DNA of 64,000 bases, taken from NCBI RefSeq assembly GCF_020525925.1, contig NZ_CP084876.1, positions 1,798,001 to 1,862,000 on the forward strand. The letters run 5' to 3'. The notes under the pieces were generated by a model. The model was not told where the DNA came from, made no database searches, and saw only the letters and a program-made list of their open reading frames with translations. This document shows, in pieces, positions 56,565 to 64,000 of this stretch; within the stretch, counting starts at the first letter, position 1, and every line of letters starts with the position of its first letter. This DNA comes from Klebsiella quasipneumoniae subsp. quasipneumoniae. GTDB lineage: Bacteria; Pseudomonadota; Gammaproteobacteria; Enterobacterales; Enterobacteriaceae. The position numbers were made by a program, and so were the translations under genes.

Positions 56565-56817
56565 AAAAAATAAACCTCGTGTTTTATATTTTTGAAACAC
56601 TGTTTTTATATTTCTTTGTGGCTCAACAAAAAGTGACCGCGCTCACTAATCCCCCCAAAGGGGTAACGGTGACGAGGGAATGGGATCGAGTTAAAACTTT
56701 TTTATTCTTTTGAGGAATAAATGGCAGGGGAGTATAGCGATAACGGATTAATAAACAGGGCGGGGCAGCGCGAACGCGCTCCCCCCTGATCGGCCGAGAA
56801 AGGCCCGACACCTCTGA

Positions 56818-57327
56818 TTAATGGGGTTTCTGTGACGCTCCGACGAGGGCCATCAGACGGCGATCGGTCTGTTCCATACCGATCCCGGCTTTGTCGGCAT
56901 TGCGAATTTCCTCGAGCACGCTTTGCAGCAGCAGCCCATCCTGCTGCTGCTCTTCCGCCAGCCGGGTCAGAAAACGCCAGGTGTTGTCATCGCTCTGCGC
57001 TTTGGCTTCTTCGGCGAGACCGCTCAGCATACTGCTACGCTGGCGGTAATCGACCAGGGTTTGGGTAAAGAGATCTTCCAGCGAGGTACATTCGGGATTA
57101 CAGGCGCGGTCGGGATTCACTATCGGCCAGCTGCCGGCTTTTTTCAGATAGTCAAATACGCGCATGGTGAGGGTGATGCTGCACTGCGCGCGGTTGCGCA
57201 AAAGTGTCGCGGCGCCGTCGAAGCGATGCCGGGCGCACCACTCGCTTAAGTTCAGGTAAACGTTAGAGGCGTGGAACTCAAGGTTCATCTGGGTGTTTAG
57301 CTTTTGTGCCATTCCTGGAACTGCCAT
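56818..57327 (-). CDS. ftnB: Ferritin-like protein FtnB
   Basis: A 169-residue ferritin paralogue matching E. coli FtnB (KLNTQMNLEFHASNVYLNLSEWCA; EEQQQDGLLLQSVLEEIR). Glu17 is kept but the positions of Glu50 and His53 are Ser50 and Leu53, so the ferroxidase centre is incomplete. The start at 57327 follows AAGGAT; the frame is open 150 codons further 5' through AT-rich DNA that is not coding-like. In Salmonella FtnB helps repair Fe-S clusters and resist oxidative stress. Confidence 0.93.
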   Translation of the reverse strand: MAVPGMAQKLNTQMNLEFHASNVYLNLSEWCARHRFDGAATLLRNRAQCSITLTMRVFDYLKKAGSWPIVNPDRACNPECTSLEDLFTQTLVDYRQRSSMLSGLAEEAKAQSDDNTWRFLTRLAEEQQQDGLLLQSVLEEIRNADKAGIGMEQTDRRLMALVGASQKPH

Positions 57328-58219
57328 AAAAATATCCTTATTAACCGGGAAGGGGTTACTGGTGCGCGTCAGCGGTTCCTGCGGTAAACAACAGGATAAA
57401 AGAGTGACGCGCTGCACTGTTGCAGAATAATAAAACTCTACACATTCCGTATGAGTCGGGTAATTTTTCCTCTTGCCGACAATTTTAGAATACTCGCTGA
57501 ATGGAATTAAGAAAACTCTCAATATGGATAATTTACGTTTTGTTACACGATTATTCCTGAATGACGACTGGCTGGAGGTTGGCGGCGTAGACCGGGGCGC
57601 TAGCGCGGTGTGCCAGGTATAAGTTATAGGTATTTGACTACGAGATTCGTCGTATAACGCAAAGCTATAAGTTATTTCAGAGAGCAATGTTTCATGGTGA
57701 TGATAATTATTTTTATTTTTTGTTGCAGGCTTTTTTATGCAGCGGGAATATCTTTTTTCAATTCGGAATAAATTACGCAAAAGATCCGTTTTATCGCGAT
57801 ATAAAACGGCCGATGCCGGACTGGCGACGCGCGTCTGCTGATCTTCAGCGCCGGCAGGCAGTTGACCGCCGCTGCGACCCCGTTAGCCGCTGGATATAAC
57901 AGTGCCGTAACCCTCTGTTAAACACCCTCTGACATCACAGGGATAACCCTGCTGGTGGTATAGATGATCCTGCTATTCTCCGGTTAAATTGTATGACAAT
58001 TATGTCTTTTTTTATGGCTTTTTTTGCTAAATCTATGTACGCAATTACTGTAATTCCGCGATGTGATAATGCTCTCGTATGGAGAAATAATTTCCGGGTA
58101 TTACTACTCTAACAACGGCAGTAGGGAATGTGATTTTTCTAATGCCTTGTTTTGATGCTGATAAAAAAGTTAATTCCGATTTTTCCCTACATGAAAGCGA
58201 ATTAAAGCTGGAGTTTACC
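57328..58219. other. Long ftnB-araF intergenic region
   Basis: About 890 bp. Mixed AT-rich (57420-57560, 57660-57790) and GC-rich segments. A 34-codon basic frame at 57737-57841 is present but has no good ribosome site. The 3' third holds the candidate AraC and CRP sites. No larger gene was seen. Confidence 0.55.
57992..58076. promoter_or_regulatory. Candidate AraC and CRP sites of araFGH
   Basis: On the minus strand TAGC-N7-GCCATA (58013-58029) matches the AraC half-site TAGC-N7-TCCATA at 9 of 10 positions. A weaker copy lies exactly 21 bp away (57992-58008), the spacing of araI halves. About 30 bp downstream TGTGATAATGCTCTCG (58061-58076) is a half-matched CRP site. Confidence 0.55.
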
Positions 58220-59200
58220 ATGCACAAATTTACTAAAGCGCTGGCGGCCATTGGTCTTGCAGCGGTTATGTCACAATCAGCTATGGCGGAAAACCTGAAA
58301 TTGGGTTTTCTGGTGAAACAGCCGGAAGAGCCATGGTTCCAGACCGAGTGGAAATTTGCTGATAAAGCAGGAAAAGATTTAGGCTTTGACGTCATTAAAA
58401 TTGCGGTGCCGGATGGTGAGAAAACCCTGAACGCCATCGATAGCCTGGCGGCCAGCGGCGCGAAGGGCTTTGTCATCTGTACCCCCGATCCTAAGCTCGG
58501 CTCGGCGATTGTCGCTAAGGCGCGCGGCTATGACATGAAGGTGATTACCGTCGATGACCAGTTCGTCAACGCCAAAGGTAAACCGATGGAGAGCGTGCCG
58601 CTGGTGATGATGGCGGCCAGCGAAATCGGCGCCCGCCAGGGGCAGGAGCTGTATAAAGAGATGCAGAAACGCGGCTGGGATGTCAAAGACACCGCGGTGA
58701 TGGCCATCACCGCCGATGAGCTGGACACCGCCCGCCGTCGTACCACTGGCTCCATCGATGCCCTGAAGGCGGCCGGTTTCCCGGAAGCGCAAATCTACCG
58801 CGTTCCGACAAAATCTAACGATATCCCGGGGGCGTTTGACGCCGGTAACTCAATGCTGGTCCAGCACCCGCAGGTTAAACACTGGCTGATCGTTGGGATG
58901 AACGACAACACCGTGCTCGGCGGCGTGCGTGCCACTGAAGGCCAGGGCTTTAAAGCGCCGGATGTGATTGGCATTGGCATCAACGGCGTGGATGCCGTCA
59001 ACGAACTGTCGAAGGCGCAGCCGACCGGCTTCTATGGCTCCCTGCTGCCAAGCCCGGATATTCATGGCTATAAAACCAGCGAAATGCTCTACAACTGGGT
59101 CACCAAGGGCGTTGAGCCGCCGAAGTTCACTGCGGTGACCGATGTGGTGCTGATTACCCGCGATAACTTCAAAGAAGAGCTGGCGAAAAAAGGGCTGTAA
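58220..59200 (+). CDS. araF: L-arabinose-binding periplasmic protein AraF
   Basis: A 326-residue periplasmic binding protein family 1 member. Signal peptide MHKFTKALAAIGLAAVMSQSAMA, then ENLKLGFLVKQPEEPWFQTEW, almost identical to E. coli AraF. It hands arabinose to AraGH. The start at 58220 equals the E. coli start. Confidence 0.97.
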   Translation: MHKFTKALAAIGLAAVMSQSAMAENLKLGFLVKQPEEPWFQTEWKFADKAGKDLGFDVIKIAVPDGEKTLNAIDSLAASGAKGFVICTPDPKLGSAIVAKARGYDMKVITVDDQFVNAKGKPMESVPLVMMAASEIGARQGQELYKEMQKRGWDVKDTAVMAITADELDTARRRTTGSIDALKAAGFPEAQIYRVPTKSNDIPGAFDAGNSMLVQHPQVKHWLIVGMNDNTVLGGVRATEGQGFKAPDVIGIGINGVDAVNELSKAQPTGFYGSLLPSPDIHGYKTSEMLYNWVTKGVEPPKFTAVTDVVLITRDNFKEELAKKGL

Positions 59201-59260
59201 CAGCCCGGTTGAACTGGCCCCCGCCGCGGCGGGGGCTGAGTGCAGAAGAGCGGAGTCGTT

Positions 59261-60775
59261 ATGCAACAGTCTACCCCTTATCTCTCATTTCGCGGCATCA
59301 CCATGACGTTCCCTGGCGTAAAGGCCTTGTCCGATATCAGTTTTGACTGCTACCCAGGACAGATCCACGCGCTGATGGGCGAAAATGGCGCAGGCAAATC
59401 GACGCTGCTGAAAATCCTCAGCGGTAACTACATCCCCACCGCGGGCCACCTGCAGATCGGCGGTCAGCAGATGGCGTTCACCAATACGATGGCGGCGCTC
59501 AACGCCGGCGTGGCGATTATCTATCAGGAACTGCATCTGATCCCGGAGATGACCGTCGCCGAAAATATCTATCTTGGCCAGCTGCCGCACAGAGGCGGTA
59601 TCGTCAACCGCTCGCTGCTCAACTACGAGGCCCGCCTGCAGCTTGAGCATCTGGGGCTGGATATCGACCCGGAGACGCCGCTGAAGTATCTCTCCATTGG
59701 CCAGTGGCAGATGGTGGAGATTGCCAAAGCGCTGGCGCGTAACGCCAAAATTATCGCCTTCGATGAACCGACCAGTTCGCTCTCCGCCCGGGAGATCGAC
59801 AACCTGTTTCGCGTTATCCGCGAGCTACGGGAGGAGGGGCGAGTCATCATCTATGTTTCACACCGGATGGAAGAAATTTTTGCCCTCAGCGATGCCATCA
59901 CCGTCTTTAAAGATGGCCGCTACGTCTGCACCTTTGATGATATGCCGAGCGTCAGCCACGACGCGCTGGTTCAGGCGATGGTGGGACGCAATCTGGGGGA
60001 TATTTACGGCTGGAAACCTCGCCCCTACGGCGAAGAGCGGCTGCGTCTGGAGGAGGTGAAGGCCCCGGGCGTGCGCACGCCGGTCAGCCTCTCGGTGCGC
60101 AGTGGCGAAATCGTCGGCCTGTTTGGGCTGGTGGGCGCCGGGCGCAGCGAACTGATGAAAGGTCTGTTCGGCGGGACGCGGATCACCAGCGGTCAGGTGT
60201 ATATCGATGGCCAGCCCGTCGACATACGCAAACCGGCCCAGGCCATCCAGGCCGGGATGATGCTGTGCCCGGAAGATCGGAAAGCGGAGGGGATTATTCC
60301 GGTTCACTCCGTGCGCGACAACATCAATATCAGCGCCCGGCGCAAGCATATCCACGCCGGGTGCCTGATCAACAACGCCTGGGAGGCGGACAACGCCGAT
60401 CAGCATATCCAGTCGCTGAACATTAAAACGCCGGGCCCGGAACAGCTGATCATGAACCTGTCTGGCGGCAACCAGCAGAAAGCGATCCTGGGCCGCTGGC
60501 TGTCGGAAGAGATGAAGGTGATCCTGCTCGATGAGCCCACCCGCGGTATCGATGTCGGCGCCAAACATGAAATTTACAACGTGATATATGGCCTCGCCGC
60601 CTCCGGTGTCGCCGTGGTATTTGCCTCCAGCGACCTGCCGGAAGTGCTGGGCGTCGCCGACCGCATCGTGGTGATGCGTGAAGGGCAAGTCGCCGGCGAA
60701 CTGCTGCATGAAGAAGCCAATGAACAGCAGGCGTTAAGCCTTGCGATGCCAAAAGTGAGTCAGGCTGTCGCCTGA
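59261..60775 (+). CDS. araG: L-arabinose ABC transporter ATPase AraG
   Basis: A 504-residue double-ABC ATPase. First half has Walker [10 protein letters not shown] (near 42), signature [15 protein letters not shown] and [12 protein letters not shown]; the second half has the degenerate [24 protein letters not shown] and [16 protein letters not shown]. It follows araF by 60 bp. The start at 59261 gives the E. coli length. Confidence 0.97.
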   Translation: MQQSTPYLSFRGITMTFPGVKALSDISFDCYPGQIHALMGENGAGKSTLLKILSGNYIPTAGHLQIGGQQMAFTNTMAALNAGVAIIYQELHLIPEMTVAENIYLGQLPHRGGIVNRSLLNYEARLQLEHLGLDIDPETPLKYLSIGQWQMVEIAKALARNAKIIAFDEPTSSLSAREIDNLFRVIRELREEGRVIIYVSHRMEEIFALSDAITVFKDGRYVCTFDDMPSVSHDALVQAMVGRNLGDIYGWKPRPYGEERLRLEEVKAPGVRTPVSLSVRSGEIVGLFGLVGAGRSELMKGLFGGTRITSGQVYIDGQPVDIRKPAQAIQAGMMLCPEDRKAEGIIPVHSVRDNINISARRKHIHAGCLINNAWEADNADQHIQSLNIKTPGPEQLIMNLSGGNQQKAILGRWLSEEMKVILLDEPTRGIDVGAKHEIYNVIYGLAASGVAVVFASSDLPEVLGVADRIVVMREGQVAGELLHEEANEQQALSLAMPKVSQAVA

Positions 60776-60786
60776 GTAAGGAGTAA

Positions 60787-61770
60787 ATGATGTCATCAGT
60801 GACTACGTCCGGCGCTACCCGCTCTGCCTTTAGCTTTGCCCGTATCTGGGATCAGTTTGGCATGCTGGTGGTGTTTGCGGTGCTGTTTATCGGCTGCGTA
60901 ATTTTTGTGCCTAACTTTGCCTCATTCGTCAATATGAAGGGGCTGGGGCTGGCGATCTCGATGTCCGGGATGGTGGCCTGCGGTATGCTCTTCTGCCTGG
61001 CCTCCGGCGATTTCGACCTGTCGGTGGCGTCGGTTATCGCCTGTGCCGGGGTCACTACCGCGGTGGTGATTAACCTGAGCGAAAGCCTGTGGCTGGGGAT
61101 TGCCGCCGGTCTGCTGCTGGGGGCGATCAGTGGCCTGGTCAACGGCTTTGTCATTGCCCGGCTGAAGATCAACGCCCTGATCACCACGCTGGCCACTATG
61201 CAGATTGTCCGCGGCCTGGCCTACATTATCTCCGACGGTAAAGCGGTGGGGATCGAAGATGAACGCTTCTTCACCCTCGGTTACGCCAACTGGTTTGGTC
61301 TGCCGGCGCCGATCTGGCTGACGGTCGCCTGCCTGGTGGTTTTCGGATTATTACTAAACAAAACCACCTTTGGCCGTAATACGCTGGCTATAGGCGGCAA
61401 TGAAGAGGCGGCGCGTCTGGCCGGTGTTCCTGTGGTGCGCACCAAGATTATTATCTTTGTGCTCTCCGGTCTGGTATCGGCCGCGGCGGGAATTATCCTG
61501 GCGTCGCGGATGACCAGCGGCCAGCCGATGACCTCGATTGGCTATGAGCTGATTGTTATTTCGGCCTGTGTGCTGGGCGGGGTATCGCTGAAGGGCGGGA
61601 TCGGCAAGATCTCCTACGTGGTGGCCGGGATCCTGATCCTCGGGACCGTGGAGAACGCGATGAACCTGCTGAACATCTCGCCGTTCTCACAATACGTCGT
61701 GCGCGGGGTCATCCTGCTGGCGGCGGTAATTTTTGACCGCTACAAACAAAAAGCCAAACGTGCGGCCTGA
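60787..61770 (+). CDS. araH: L-arabinose ABC transporter permease AraH
   Basis: A 327-residue permease of the monosaccharide (RbsC) type with about ten segments; GDFDLSVASVIACAGVTTAVV and NTLAIGGNEEAARLAGVPV are family landmarks. Starts 11 bp after araG. The second ATG (60790) is an alternative start. Confidence 0.96.
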   Translation: MMSSVTTSGATRSAFSFARIWDQFGMLVVFAVLFIGCVIFVPNFASFVNMKGLGLAISMSGMVACGMLFCLASGDFDLSVASVIACAGVTTAVVINLSESLWLGIAAGLLLGAISGLVNGFVIARLKINALITTLATMQIVRGLAYIISDGKAVGIEDERFFTLGYANWFGLPAPIWLTVACLVVFGLLLNKTTFGRNTLAIGGNEEAARLAGVPVVRTKIIIFVLSGLVSAAAGIILASRMTSGQPMTSIGYELIVISACVLGGVSLKGGIGKISYVVAGILILGTVENAMNLLNISPFSQYVVRGVILLAAVIFDRYKQKAKRAA

Positions 61771-61802
61771 TTTCAGGCATAACTTTTAAGTCTACAGAGT
61801 AA

Positions 61803-61833
61803 TTACCGCCAGCGCCCGTTTCGCTGGCGGTAA
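61803..61833. repeat. Perfect 12-bp inverted repeat between araH and otsB
   Basis: TTACCGCCAGCG and CGCTGGCGGTAA surround a 7-base loop. It lies 33 bp after araH and lacks a following T-run, so it is an mRNA 3'-end stabiliser or a weak terminator. Confidence 0.75.
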
Positions 61834-61863
61834 CTATCAAAAATGGCGAGGTTGGTCACACTG

Positions 61864-61873
61864 TCTATACTTA
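61864..61873 (+). promoter_or_regulatory. RpoS-type -10 element of otsBA
   Basis: TCTATACTTA matches the sigma-S extended -10 consensus KCTAYRCTTAA, 58 bp before otsB. E. coli otsBA is RpoS-dependent and osmotically induced. Confidence 0.72.
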
Positions 61874-61919
61874 CATGGCTAACATATAATTAACAACCAG
61901 CTTCGGCTGGCCATGATAA

Positions 61920-64000
<2,081 letters not shown>

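Noticed and set aside
57328..57780. N-terminal extension of ftnB
   Set aside because: The extension lacks ferritin similarity, and AAGGAT precedes the conserved start at 57327.
57687..57899. 70-residue plus-strand frame upstream of araF
   Set aside because: No ribosome site, mixed composition; a 34-codon frame inside it is equally unsupported.

Overview
This window is a piece of chromosome from an enterobacterium, most probably the Klebsiella pneumoniae complex. The evidence is the gene order, which follows the E. coli yeeO/amn/cbl/erfK - dcm/vsr - rcsA/amyA - uvrC/pgsA - araFGH/otsBA region. A sigma54-dependent nac gene sits next to cbl, coding DNA is GC-rich, and four tRNA-Asn genes lie in one neighbourhood. 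No plasmid, prophage, insertion sequence or CRISPR signature was seen.

Layout. 1-7.6 kb: the 3' part of a GGDEF-EAL protein, the nitrosative-stress pair yeaR-yoaG with a candidate NsrR box, a LysR regulator facing a small membrane protein, an alpha/beta hydrolase, a GAF-GGDEF cyclase and an orphan kinase-like protein. 7.9-25.2 kb: the tRNA-Asn region, with four near-identical tRNA units around yeeO, amn, an acuI/TetR pair, a Na+/H+ antiporter, nac, cbl, erfK, a LysR/RidA pair, mtfA and tRNA-Ser. 25.5-35.4 kb: a porin behind very AT-rich DNA, drpB, yedJ, dcm-vsr, yedA, yedI, dgcQ, the sRNA DsrA, yodD, dsrB and rcsA. 35.8-46.6 kb: yedD, amyA, the cystine uptake/D-cysteine genes tcyJ-dcyD-tcyL-tcyN, sdiA, yecF, uvrY-uvrC, pgsA and the tRNA cluster Gly-Cys-Leu. 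46.6-48.2 kb: an accessory patch with a strongly folded non-coding segment and a frameshifted AT-rich DUF1796 gene. 48.2-64 kb: a DapA-like lyase, yecA, tyrP, yecH, ftnA, an RpiB-like isomerase, two MFS transporters, yecJ, ftnB, araFGH and otsBA, with otsA running off the end.

How parts work together. TcyJ, TcyL and TcyN form the binding protein, permease and ATPase of a cystine importer, with DcyD degrading D-cysteine. AraF, AraG and AraH form the arabinose importer, with candidate AraC and CRP sites upstream. OtsB and OtsA make trehalose from a promoter with an RpoS-type -10. Dcm methylates CCWGG and Vsr repairs the resulting T:G mismatches. UvrY (response regulator) and UvrC are translationally coupled. 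DsrA and RcsA are neighbouring regulators of stress and capsule. Several operators can be read directly: NsrR-like, TyrR boxes, RcsAB box, NtrC plus sigma54 elements at nac, and three unassigned inverted repeats next to regulator or enzyme genes.

Most of the window is ordinary conserved backbone. The items most worth a second look are the folded segment downstream of the tRNA-Leu gene (46749-46951), the orphan kinase-like gene at 6531-7634, the operator-like repeats at 3626/3712, 23263 and 52360, and the four tRNA-Asn integration sites, all of which appear empty.
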